60,000 nucleotides of DNA from Symsagittifera roscoffensis (taxonomy: Eukaryota > Xenacoelomorpha > Acoela > Convolutidae). The position numbers and the translations under genes were made by a program. The stretch's first letter is position 1, and every line of letters begins with the position of its first letter. This document shows positions 11,801 to 22,038 of this stretch, in pieces. Location: contig NC_087066.1 in assembly GCF_963678635.1 (NCBI RefSeq), positions 21,299,996 through 21,359,995 on the forward strand. Direction: 5' to 3'. A model generated the notes under the pieces. The model saw only the letters and a program-made list of their open reading frames with translations, was not told the origin of the DNA and did not search any database.

Positions 11801-12874
11801 TGAGACTCAAATTCTTTTGATTGCATTAGCTCGCAGATTCGAATCCTACACGTAGCTTATTTCTACTTTTTCGTATTTAACTTGATAGAACTGATTTTTG
11901 GTCGTGTTGGTGGTGTGCTTCGCCTCTGTGTAATGATTTGTGGAGATAGGTACTACTTGAGGCATGCTCAAAACTTTGCATGCTCAATGCTTAATTGTTA
12001 GTTTATGCGCCAGAGACTCCAGCGAAAGGGGTATTTACTATTTACCCAAAGGTGTCTAGAAACGCGTGGGTTGGAGTAGATATCTCATTGTTTCTTAGTT
12101 TTCTGATTTTATCATTAATGTAGGGCAAGTGGTGAGAAGCTCCCCCGTTTCGCCTTAGTGGTTGAAATTTTTTCAAGTTTTCACTTTCTAAGTCTACAAG
12201 TTTTAAGAAGAGTCATGTTTTGGGGGTTGTGGTAAAGTTATAAAGAGTTTTCCTGGTATCTGTATTACGTATAGTCCTTTTCTTGTCGTCAGTGGCCTTT
12301 TTCTCTTTCATGATGATGAATAATGTTTCAGAGAGGTCATAACAGTCTGGACATAGCCAGAGCTGAACGGAATACAACAGTATTAGAGATACTTCTAGAA
12401 TCTGTATCGGTACCACCAAGTGGTGCTGTATATTACCACATGCCTTCAACTCTTTCTGACAGGGTTGGTACAGGCTCTGAGAGGGCTCTCAAAGACTCTG
12501 AACCAACAAGTGGTGCTGTCCATTACCATCTGCCCTCAACTCTTTCAGACAGGACTGGTCTCGATGGTGGAGACGTACGTAGTAGAGATAGTAGTGCCTT
12601 TAGACGAGTGATTTCTCTGGAAAGTGACGAATATGGAAAACGAAGTCAATTGAGGAATAGTTGGATTTCCAACGAATACGAAGTAAGTGCTGCTACAACT
12701 TGTTACCACAACAGTATACAGCGAATTGTAAAGCGGAAGGTTAAAGATTATTTGGGCTGTGTAGATCCTCGCTTGAAACAACATATAAAACATATACAGC
12801 AATGGCCGCGGAAAAATAAGTCGCCCATAATTAAACTTTTTGTTTATTCTACTGCGCGTTACAATCTTAATTAA
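8852..12874 (+). CDS. Ankyrin-repeat protein, possible SOCS-box (ASB-like), 3 exons
   Basis: Three exons join in phase 0: 8852-9100 (ATG start, donor GTAAGT), 9175-9276 (acceptor TTTCAG, donor GTGAGT) and 12332-12874 (acceptor TTTCAG, stop TAA), giving 297 residues. Residues about 7-140 hold roughly four ankyrin repeats, the third being classical (ALHDAVELGN..MLLKAGSDP) and the fourth beginning RGHNSLDIA. Such repeats bind protein partners. Residues about 146-205 contain a 30-residue tandem duplication built on PSGAVYYHMPSTLSDR. The C-terminal part, about 245-290 (SIQRIVKRKVKDYLG then HIKHIQQWPRKN), resembles the spacing of a SOCS box, which recruits Elongin B/C-Cullin5 ubiquitin ligase, but the usual LCR core reads IVK; this is inference. 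Total length suits an ASB protein. The second intron is 3 kb and full of repeats. No promoter was identified. Confidence 0.8.
9295..9495 (+). repeat. TTGATCCAG/TTGCGTTCA repeat module in ankyrin intron
   Basis: This is the leftmost recognisable copy of the dispersed family that fills 14-49 kb. It has TTGATCCAGTTTTCTTAAATT, then a run of ATCAAAAAAGCG, a GAAATTCGAAAGTTGAG segment and the TTGCGTTCA...GGCTATG end. It lies in the second intron of the ankyrin gene, in the + orientation like the other copies. Confidence 0.6.
9496..11770. other. Rest of ankyrin intron 2, no gene supported
   Basis: Several open frames of 60-90 codons occur on both strands (for example 9740-10012 and 10249-10549), but none has a known domain, homologous motif or paired splice sites. 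A local GC-richer patch at 11525-11640 contains short mirrored words and no gene. Confidence 0.4.
11774..11936 (+). mobile_element. tRNA-derived SINE, Leu/Ser-like head
   Basis: The head has an A-box-like GTGGCTGAGGGG and a near-perfect B box GATTCGAATCC, with a type-2 tRNA layout (long variable arm) and an anticodon-loop equivalent CTCAAAT. Paired acceptor stems are missing, so it is not a working tRNA gene. About 60 bases on is the shared tail, GTGCTTCGCCTCTGTGTAATG, which also follows the heads at 31686, 32603, 28207 and 33359. Confidence 0.6.
12413..12560 (+). repeat. 90-bp coding tandem duplication in ankyrin exon 3
   Basis: Two copies of a 90-base unit, the first starting near 12413 and the second near 12503, encode matching 30-residue blocks that begin PPSGAVYYH and PTSGAVHYH. 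The reading frame is kept. The nucleotide changes between copies include synonymous ones, so the duplication is not very recent. Confidence 0.75.
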
Positions 12875-12962
12875 ATTATCTTGAGTTTATTTCAAACAAG
12901 GTACAGTACGTCTTGAGGTTAAAATTGCTTTTGAAATCAAGTAAGATTGTAAGATCACCAAC

Positions 12963-13290
12963 CAGAGGCGGATTTAGGGGGGGGCGGACGCCCCCTTCCC
13001 CCTCCTCAGGGATTCGGCCCCCTGCCGATCCAAAGGGTACCCACTTGGAACTATTTTGAGATATTCATTTTTGGCTGACAGATTAAAGTTTTTCTAAAGG
13101 CGCCTTTGGCGCCAATATATACTCATTTTGAGGGGGGAGCGCGCTCCAAAACAACGCAATTTTTGGCCAAAAGTTTCCAAAAAGTGCCTGAAAACGAGAG
13201 CTCGGAAAGTCAATTAGGTCGACCAAAAACGTTTTGTTCGAAAATTTTTTGAAAATTCCCCCTCGAGAAAATCCTCGAGATCCGACCCTG
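12963..13290 (+). mobile_element. hAT-like MITE with 8-bp target duplication
   Basis: The 328-bp element starts CAGAGGCGGATTTAGG and ends CTCGAGATCCGACCCTG, giving imperfect terminal inverted repeats. It is flanked by TCACCAAC (12955-12962) and TCACTAAC (13291-13298), an 8-bp duplication differing at one base, as expected for hAT-type transposases. It has no ORF, so it must have been moved by an enzyme made elsewhere. It shares internal text with 49099-49891 and, in reverse, 8178-8515. It lies just downstream of the ankyrin gene. Confidence 0.8.
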
Positions 13291-13298
13291 TCACTAAC

Positions 13299-14289
13299 CC
13301 CTGATCAAATTTAGCACTGCGACTTCAAGCCTACATCCTTAGACGATATTGGTAAGTAGTTATGAACACCTGGTACAGTCGTTTTTAAAGAGTTGTGCAT
13401 GCTTTGTGGTGTTTATTGATTTTATCTGCACTTCTAATCTTAGTGTGTAGTATCTTATTTCAGATTGTTTCATTTCAGAGTATTTTACTATTGATGTAAC
13501 CCTGAAAATCTTGATTGCACTTCAAGTACAGTGCTAATATAAATTATCCGGACAAAACGCATAAAATCCCATTTTTCATTTAAAATCAATTATTACACCA
13601 TTTGCGCAAGTTTTTCTTTTTTGGAGATTATACTTTTCTTACTCTTAGTTAAGCTACGTAAGAGGCTCACTTTGATATAACTTTGTTAGTAATTGATTCT
13701 TTTAATTTGGCGTAATAGACTCAAATTAGCGCTACTCAAATCAGCGCTACTGCATAATTCAAATCAGAGTTACTGCGCTCTCCTACAACAGAAATGCAAA
13801 TCGCAAAGAGGCGCGAGTCACGTTTATTTTTAAACGATGTTTTTCCCTAGCGGATTTCCAAACAGATATTGATTCATTTTTGAAAAATAATTTCCTTTTC
13901 TTTGAAATGGTTTCAATTGCTTGCTGGTAGTTAGCTTAGTCATTGCAAAGGTTAGGGCTCAAATTCGGTGACTTTTGGTTTCAGTGGCGTCTGGTTTGGC
14001 GTTGTCGTTTGTTAACTATTTTATGTTATGCTGAATAAGTTTTGAGTAAAGGATTTCGATTTTCGTTTTTCTTGGACTGTAATTCATGGTATTTTTCATT
14101 TTTTGGAATACGTTTTTCCAGAGAACTTGTAGTGATACCTTGCTGCTTTCAAAAATTTTTGCTATACAATTTTCTTAAAATTGAAAACCTATTATGCAAC
14201 AAGCTTTCTTTGGTTCAATGTGCTCTTTGATTCAATGTAAGCGTAATGACTGAAGAAGTCTGAACTGCAAGCTTATGATAAGAACAGTT
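13299..14289. other. Intergenic stretch, no gene seen
   Basis: AT-rich DNA after the MITE, with short runs such as a twice-repeated TCAGCGCTACT-like word near 13729-13765. No exon, RNA gene or transposon protein was recognised. Confidence 0.4.
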
Positions 14290-14760
14290 TTGAAGAGTCC
14301 ATGAACGTAGTTCAGACTCTTTTATAGGTCGTGATGATTTTTTTCAGGAACAGTATTAAAATTTGTTCTGGCGCAAATTTGTTTTTTCGAGGTTTGATTT
14401 TTGATATCTCTTAAATTCAGTTTTTTCTTTTGTTAAAAGGAAGTCAAAATACGTAATCGAACAGTGAAGGTGTTAAGTTTACAAAAACATGATTAACTTC
14501 TAATTTCGGAAATTCACTTAATTATCGGATTTCCCCGCGAAGTAAAAAGTTGATCCAGTTTTCTGAAATAGTGTTATTTTTTATCAAAAAAGTGTCAATC
14601 ATAATTTTCTAGAAAACTCAAAGAAGTTTAAGGCTATATTCTTTTCTTGAAATTCGAAGGTTGAGCTTTAAAAAAAAACAAGTCAGTATTTTCTTTTCAA
14701 CTTGTGTTCATTGATTCCTTTCCAACTTTGAGTTGAGAGTGGCGGGAGTATCCACAAATG
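14290..14760 (+). repeat. Copy of the one-orientation macro-repeat (14.3 kb)
   Basis: A nearly full run of modules: a hairpin AAGAGTC...GACTCTT around the loop ATGAACGTAG (14296-14325), a TTTTTTTCAGG stretch, a GTTAAAAGGAAG word, a TTGATCCAGTTTTCT module and a GTGTTCATTGATTCC end. The same order recurs at 16.9, 17.7, 32.0, 32.9, 34.2, 38.65 and 46.0 kb. Confidence 0.65.
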
Positions 14761-16090
14761 TCTCGAAGTTTCAAACAATTGACGTGTTTTCCAACTTTTG
14801 CTCATATGGAACTCGCTGTTGGAAAATGTTTTTTTTTCAGTATTTTTTCCTGTATCGCAAGTGATAGAGTAGCCTGAATGAAAATATAGAAGTGGATAGA
14901 TTTTGTTTTATTTTCTGTTGGTTAGTTAGCAATGCTATAATTGTTATATATCACGAGTAGTGCGAAGCTCCGCTTGGCCTTCTTGCATTTTTTGTTATAG
15001 TTGCGTGCCTGTTCTGGAATTGGTCTGCTTTTGGCATCCCGTTGATTTAGTAGTATCTTATAAACGTTCATGACTGCTGAAGTCTGAAATATGTGGATGA
15101 AGATGTGAACATTTTAATCAAAAACAATCAGATTTCCAGCAAAAAAAAACAGATTGCGTTTCGAAGCTTCAATTTCCGTATATGCTTCCTGTCGCTCGAT
15201 ATTGATAACCGGAGAAACTGCTAGACGTGAAATTTTTTTCAGGTTTTCCTGCGGAATAACAATTTACTCTTTGATCCAGTTCATTCAAATTGTCCATAGA
15301 TTGTTCTTGAAATTCAAAGAGCTGTAAGGCCATTTATATATTTTTTGGAATTCGATTTTTTTCTTTTTCCTTGCGTTCAATGCTCTTTTTCAACTGTTGC
15401 TTGCTGATTCATTTGTTGTATATGTAATCGAGTTTTCTCAAATTGGGTTTATTGTATCACAAAAACGCCAGTCAAAATTTTTTTGAAATTCAAATAGCTT
15501 AGGGGCATTTATTTGTTATTTTGAAATTCGACAGATGAAGTTTTTTTTTCCAAAAAACAAGTCAGATATTTTCGTTTCCTTGCGTTCATTGACTCTTTTC
15601 TAACTGTCTGTTGGCTAAGTTCATTTTCTTGAAGATTCAAATATATGATGCCTTGCAGCAACTTAATTCTACTTTAGGCTAAAAATCGGAAATAGTGGCA
15701 TTGTTTTTCTTGACACTGAGACAATTTTAATATGATAGCCTTTCCATCTCTCCTTAAAAATGTCCAACTTGGCTGAAAAAAGTTTTAAAACCGGTCATTA
15801 TCCATAGTTCCATTCCCTCTTCCGAGAGTGGTCGGAACGATTAAGGAATGGGAAGTAGCCAATGATTTCATTCGCATCATTGTGTCACCGAAATATAATA
15901 CGATGTTAGAATAGCACGAAGTTATAGTTGATGAAACCAGAACATCTATTTTATGACTCATGGCAAAAATCTTCTGACGTAACAAAAGCTCTTGACTACG
16001 TAGCTCAGCTGTTCTGAAACTAGTATTTGTTGTTCAGATTCATTGTATTAGTCAACCTGTGTAGACTTTCGCCTGCTACCGTGCTTAGTT
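14761..16090 (+). repeat. Degenerate repeat modules and tail hairpins
   Basis: Contains tail-like text (GTGCGAAGCTCCGCTTGGCC near 14960) and two further TTGATCCAG/TTGCGTTCA modules, at about 15275-15400 and 15424-15640. Around 15810-15890 the + strand reads LPRVVGTIKEWEVANDF, slightly like the C-terminus of a non-LTR retrotransposon protein, but too short to call. Confidence 0.45.
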
Positions 16091-16176
16091 TCTTAAAAGA
16101 ACGATTTAATCACAAGTTCGGTAAAAAGGATCGTTTTCGTTACAATTGAAGAAGTTTCGGAAAAAATTGAGCTATA

Positions 16177-16827
16177 ATGGACAATTATTGGAACCCATTG
16201 ACAAACTTTATCCAAGACAGTGCAACTAAAACAGCAATTAAGCAGATTGTCACTCGAATGAAACAAACTAACGATGAGAACCACAACAAGTTTGAAGAGA
16301 ATCGATATTGGCGAGCACACGTTGACAAGAGGCTAAGAGAGCAAGAATTAAATCTTCGTTGAGTATTTTATATCAACCGTGATGCATTTTTCATGCTGAT
16401 AGAATGAATGATAGGTTTTTTGAACTCTCAAGAATAGTTAGCTTTAAAACATGAAAGTCAAGGGTAGTATATTTGTGACCTCAATATAGTTTTGATTTTA
16501 ATTGATGTTTGCTCAAAAACGGATACTTTGTTTCAGTTTTTGAAACGAACTTACGCGAGTCTCCTTTCTTCTCTGGTCTTATTTCCCAACTGACCGAATT
16601 GCAACTTCAAAATGAACTTCTATCTCAAAATCAACGTGAAGATAACACTTCACAAAACATGCCCAATGACACGACTACTGACCCTTCTGTGTCTAACAAG
16701 TTTGACCCTGACTTTGTCAGAACTAACTTCCCTCCTGCCTCGGAACGGGCTGCAAAGGATGAGCGGTCAGATTTGATTAGAGAGATCGCCGGAACACGAA
16801 ATGCAGTCGTCAATTCTTTCATATCAG
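16177..16827 (+). CDS. Orphan two-exon gene fragment, helical protein
   Basis: The first piece (ATG 16177 to about 16360) encodes 61 residues rich in Lys, Arg, Glu and Asn, likely coiled coil. The second (16537-16827) has a good acceptor (TTTGTTTCAG) and a good donor (TCAG then GTATAA) and is open throughout, with a Gln/Leu-rich helix followed by a Thr/Asp/Pro-rich part. Joining them needs a weak donor GTTGAG after 16357, which fits the phase. No domain is recognised. It could instead be a remnant of a retroelement ORF, since a retrotransposon lies downstream. The second exon is better supported than the link. Confidence 0.35.
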
Positions 16828-16914
16828 GTATAAATGAAACAAAGATATAGCAGATTTTTTCACTCTTTTTTGACCGACCACTGATTATGCTCTTAAGGTA
16901 TTCATGTGTTTCTT

Positions 16915-17990
16915 ACGTGATGAACGTAGTGATTACTCTAATATAGGTCATGGTGATTTTTTTTCGCTGCTTGACTTTTGATTTTGCTATAGTTCACTTC
17001 ATTTCCTTTATTAAAAGGAAAGACCCTACTATCGAACAACAAAAATCTCAAGGTCACGAAAAACGTGATTGACTTCTAATTTCCAAAATCGAATTTAATA
17101 ATCAGATTTCTCAACGAAAAAAGCTTGCCTTTGATCCTATTTTAAAATGGGTTAATTTCATCTTAAAAGCTGCAATCAGAATTTTTCCGTGAAATTCAAA
17201 GAGGTTTAAGGGCATGTGTTTTTTCTTTAAAATTTGATAGTTAAAGTTTTTTTTTTTCAAAAATAAAGTCAGTTTTTTTTGTTTCATTGCCTTCATTGCT
17301 CTTTTTCAACTTCAGTTGGCCATGTTTATTCCGCAAAATCAGGTAACTCTACGAAACGTTACACTTGCGAAGTGTATGGTAAACGGCAACCTTTTTTTCT
17401 CGTTCACAAATTTTCCTACAAATCTGTAAGAAATTGAACTTGCGCTATTATTGAACATAAACAACATCCATGCTCTTTCGATTTAGTTTATACATGGGAT
17501 TTGTATGTATTTTAAAAGTGTCCGGGAAAACTTGAATTATTGGAGTTTCTGCTTAGTTTTTGCCGGTATAATATCGCAAGAGTGGAAGGTTTTTTTATTT
17601 GAACAATGTGTACACCGTCTTATTATTTCGTCAATGTAACAACTTAGATTTAGAATTGTTGTACGAGTAGTGAACATAGTGGCTTCTCTTAGGTAGATCT
17701 TATTGATTTTTTTCAGGAAAAAGTCTTTTGATTTTTTTTTAAGTTCTGTTCAATTCCATTGTTAAAAGGAAGGCAAATTTGACTATCGAAGAAGAAAAAT
17801 TTAAAGTTCACGCAAAACGTGATTGGCTTCTAATTTTGAAAATGAAATTTAATTATCAGATTTCCCTGCGAAATAAGAATTTTACTTTTTGATCCAGTTT
17901 TCTCAAATTAGGTTAATTTTATCAAAAAACCTATTAATCGTACAATTCAAAGAGTTTTGAGAGTATTTATTTGCTAAATTTGGTAGAAAA
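16915..17990 (+). repeat. Two macro-repeat copies (16.9 and 17.7 kb)
   Basis: GAACGTAGTGATTACTC at 16921 and GAACATAGTGGCTTCTC at 17674 each start a run of modules in the usual order: TTTTTTTCAGG-like, AAAAGGAA, a CACGAAAAACGTGATTG-like word, a TTGATCC module and an ATTGCTCTTTTTCAACT-like end. Between them, at about 17355-17440, is an ACTTGCGAAGTGT stretch like the start of the unit at 47.3 kb. Confidence 0.6.
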
Positions 17991-19675
17991 AAATCTGGCT
18001 TCAAACAAGACCAGTTTTGACATTTTGGTCAATATTTAAAACTTCTTACATCAGCAAAGTTTGTGTTATTCTATGAACTCTCTTTTTTTCAAAGTTATCT
18101 AAGTTGCAAATTTTGTTGCGACGCAAATATTGTTGCGTTAAAATATGTTCATTTTGAAAGCTTTCATTTTGATCAATAACCCGCTATTAAGTACAGCCAA
18201 TGGTAACGATCTTAACACAGACTATCACATTTTATGTCCCTGTTTGATAGAAACAGGTATTATGAAAATGTATGAGATTTTTCCTTTTTGGTTAATTTTT
18301 ATAACGCTTTGGAAAGTTTTTGCTTTTTTAGCAGAAATTTAATTTTTTCTTAAAATTTACTGAACCGATGTGCAAAAAAATGGTAACAATAGAAAAACCT
18401 GCTGCTTTTCTAACTGACTGTCTTTTTTCGCCAGACTTTTTTCGTTTTACCTCATGGTCTAGGGCCTCCGATACTTTCAATAGGGGGGGGGGGGGGTTTT
18501 GGCCTATTTGTTCTGGATTTTTTCATTTTCTCAAATAATAAATGCACAAATATGAAGGTTTTAATCAAAAGTTAAAATGTGGGAATCTCTTATTTGCAAG
18601 TCTTTATTCGCTAAATGTGGTAGAAAAAAATCTGGCTTCAAACAAGACCAGTTTTGACATTTTGGTCAATATTTGAAACCTCTTACACAAGCAAAGATTG
18701 TGCTATTGTATGAACTCTCTTTTTTTCCAACTTAAGTTGCAAAATTTGCCGCGACGCAAATATTGTTGTGACAAAATGTGTTCATTTTGATCAATAACCA
18801 GCTATTATGTACAGCCACTGCTAAGGAAGTTTTTTTGGAAAGAAAAAATGTGGGATTCTCCTATTTTCAAGTAACTATTCGCTAAACAATTCGCTATTTG
18901 CTCCCCTTTTAAAGTAACTATTCGCTAAACGCGAAAAAATGTAGGAATCTTCCCTTCTGGCTTCAAACAAGAAAAAAATCTGGCTTCAAACAAGACCAGT
19001 TTTAACATTTTAGTCAAATTTTAAAACTTTTTACACACTTTTTGAAATCTTAGTCATTTTCTCAAATACACAAATATGAGATGATGCTTTCCTTGGGAAT
19101 GCACAAAAAATGTGGGATTCTCCTATTTTCAAGTATTTATTCGCTAAATTTGGTTGAAAAAAATCTGGCTTCAAGCAAGACCAGTTTTGACATTTTGGTC
19201 AATATTTAAAACTTACACAAGCAAAGTTTGTGTTATTGTATGAACTCTCTTTTTTTCAAAGTTCTCTAAGTTGCAAATTTTGTTGCGACGCAAATATTGT
19301 TGCGTTAAAATATGTTCATTTTGAAAGCGTTCATTTTGATCAATTACCCGCTATTAAGTACAGCCAATGGTAACGATCTTAACACAGACTATCACATTTT
19401 AAATTCCTGTTTGATAGAAACAGGTATTATGAAAATTTATGAGATTTGTCCTTTTCGGTTTATTTTTGTAACGCTTTAGAAAGTTTTTGCTTTTTAAGCG
19501 GAAATTTAATTTTTTCCTAAAAACTACTGAGCCTATGTAAAAAAGTGGTAACAATAGAAAAACTGGCTGCTTTTCTTTCTGACAATTTTCGCCAGTCTCT
19601 TTTGTTTCACTTCATATTCTACGGCCTTCGAAATTTTCAATAGGGGGATTTTTGGCCTATTTGTTTTGCACTTGT
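17971..19675 (+). repeat. Local tandem array, four partial copies of a ~550-bp unit
   Basis: Units begin with TTCGCTAAATTTGGTAG-like text followed by AATCTGGCTTCAAACAAGAC. They run about 17971-18520 (long), 18602-18835 (short), 18870-19060 (broken) and 19130-19675 (long). The two long copies share GTTGCGACGCAAATATTG, the word GATCAATAACC and a CAGCCAATGGTAACG segment, and end at a G run (18484-18496 in the first, five Gs in the last). Related text recurs at 26.35 and 28.0 kb, where it leads into a tRNA-like head. Confidence 0.7.
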
Positions 19676-19689
19676 TTAACTGAGCTGAC

Positions 19690-21095
19690 CTGACCGTCAA
19701 CGAATCTAAAACGAATCAAATTACAATGAAACAAACTATGAACTCAATGATCCTGCTGCCGTTGAAGCAAAAGAGGTCGAAAAATTACTTACTGACTTGA
19801 AGCCTAAATATAGTACGGACAGCTTCGAGTTGAACTGTGTTTATTTAAAAAGACTAACGCCATCCATTGTCCTGACATTTACTGAGTTATTTCAAAAAAA
19901 AATTTCGATGAAAAATACTGCAGAATGCCCTAAACTAGAAAAAATTGTTCCGTTTTACAAAGAAGGATGACATTCCCAGTCACAAACTTATAGATCCATT
20001 TCATTGCTTCCTGCCTTTGGAAAACTTCGTAAAAAAATTGTTTTACACAGAATTATGAGCTTCTGCAAAATCAATGTTTTTTTTAAGAATCAATTTGGTT
20101 TCAGGGCAAAAAGAAGCACCATAGATGCGGTTATGGCAAAGATTCAACTAATAAGATCCGACTATCATGCACTGTACGTTTTTGGATTTAAAAAAGCTTT
20201 CGACACATTAGATCACGAGTTATTAAATCAAAAATGTTTTTCATATGACTTAAGAGGTCCCCTGTTTGGTCTCCTAAATCCATATCTGCAAAACAGAAAA
20301 CAGTACACAAAAGTAAGTAAAACACTTTAAATTTAAGGAATGTTAAGTTTGGTGCCCCACAAGGTTCTTTGCTAGGTCCACTCTTCATTATTTTTGTAAT
20401 CGATCTTGAACAAAAAGATATAAAGACGATTTTGTATGCCGACGATACTGCAATTTTAACTATCGCTTCAAAAAATTTCGTTCAAAGAGCATCAAAAAGC
20501 ATTAGACGAGATTAGTAAGTGGCTGAAGAGCAATACAATTACTCTGAACATTGACAAACTACTACTAAACTATTACATTCAATAAAAGCAGACGTAAAAT
20601 AAATTTTGACTTTCAAATGCATCAAACAGCAATTGAAAACAAGAAACATTTCAGGTAATTACGTTTTACCCTTGACTCTGATCTCAATTTTAACGGTCTT
20701 ATAGATATTTTTAAGAAAAAGTTGAGCACATTTTGCGGCACAATCTACCAGCTGCGCAAGACTTTAACATCATCACAAATGATACAAGTTTATAAAACTT
20801 ATGTTCAGCCTGTTATTCAAAACATCGTATTATTTTTTGGCTCAAAGAACATTACTAGAATCAAATATCTTGACCAGACATTTAAAAGACTGCACCGAAT
20901 AGTTTTTCACAGACAAAAGTTTGCTACTCTAAAGCGCTTAATTGATTATCATCATCTCTGCAGTGCTACTGATTTACATCTCTCTGAACTATTTAAAACA
21001 TTAAACAAAATAGTTAGAATTGTTGAAATACTAGTTTTTTGTCAGGATTGTTCAAATATTAAGCAACATAATTTCGTCTGAAGATCTCATCAAGG
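19690..21095 (+). mobile_element. Decayed non-LTR retrotransposon (RT domain), + strand
   Basis: The + strand encodes reverse-transcriptase text in pieces. It has a YRSISLLPAFGKL start near 19990, then NQFGFRAKRSTIDAV and FKKAFDTLDHELL (open frame 20004-20330). After a frame break come FGAPQGSLLGPLF (about 20350) and the catalytic ILYADDTAIL with YADD at 20435-20446. The C-terminal thumb-like piece is open at 20722-21081. Motif order and spacing fit a LINE of the Jockey/CR1/I group. Frameshifts and stops make it inactive. Endonuclease and ORF1 were not found, so it is 5'-truncated, as is usual for LINEs. Confidence 0.85.
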
Positions 21096-22030
21096 TTAGC
21101 AAAAAAGAATAACTTCTAGAAAGATAAGTACAAGTGCTCCCAGGAACACTAAAAATTCAATAATCATACGAATTAGGAAAATGTTTAACGCCTCACTCCG
21201 ATATCAGATTGGTTTTAAAGAAACAAAACTTAATGCCTCAGCCTCATAATTTATTTATATTCCTTTTCCATTCACCCATCCCCAGATTTGAATTTCGAAT
21301 TGAATGTTGAAATAACCATATAAACATAGCCATAAGGAGATGAAACTTGGCGTAAAAACATAACAATTTTAAACAGATAGGTTCTACAAACTCTACGTCT
21401 GAACATCACGCTTATAGCTATAAAACCTGAAAACAATTATTGAAATTAAAAATTGAGTATGTGGGGGAAAGGGTGAAGAGCCTGGTTCCTAGTTCCTTTC
21501 AATTATAGCCCAACATAGTAACATAAAAGAGCCCCGTGCACTGAAACTTTAGTAGAACGAGGAGCAAGGACTATGGTACAAAATACCTCCGCATAAGTTT
21601 TTCCCTTCATATACCCTTTCAACAGGAAGTTCATAGTCCCCTTAAACAGTGATTTTTGTTTTTGGGGGTCTATAATTGAATAAGGGGCTAAAATGGGGAA
21701 GAATGCCCTTTTACCTATGGGGATCTTTGCCATGTTGTTGTTGTTCTTAGCTCCGAGGGGCGTTTCCGGCATGCTTATTCCAAGCCACAGAAACATTGCG
21801 ACAAGTCGGCCGAAGCGACAAGTCAATTGGGGTTAAAAAGGGGTGTTCTTGGAACAGTTGAAAGATGAGGCGTGGTATGTGGGGAAGGGCAGTTCGGGGG
21901 GACGTTGGGGTCAACTCTTTTCAGGTACGTATTTAGGAAGGGGATGTACCCGGAGCTCATCTGGGAAAGGGTTCTGCTAGTGGAATGAGGGAAGTCATCT
22001 TTGGCGGAGCAGATTTCAGGTGGTCTAAGG
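21096..22030. other. Spacer between two opposed LINE relics
   Basis: GC content rises after about 21500. An open frame on the - strand (21503-21826) has no known domain, and the opposite strand is also open for part of it. This may be the 3' part of the - strand LINE or an unrelated repeat. Confidence 0.3.
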
Positions 22031-22038
22031 GACAGAAA

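Noticed and set aside
18484-18496. G run, with similar G/C runs at 23925, 24342 and 42390, as functional quadruplexes
   Set aside because: Single homopolymer runs lack the spaced G-tracts needed. They look like slippage products or assembly-sensitive sites.
17971-19675. CRISPR-like regular array
   Set aside because: The units are hundreds of bases long, diverged and truncated, with no short spacer pattern, and the genome is eukaryotic.
21503-21826. 107-codon frame on - strand between the LINEs
   Set aside because: Both strands are partly open, no motif is recognised, and the position suggests LINE 3' sequence. Kept only as a spacer note.
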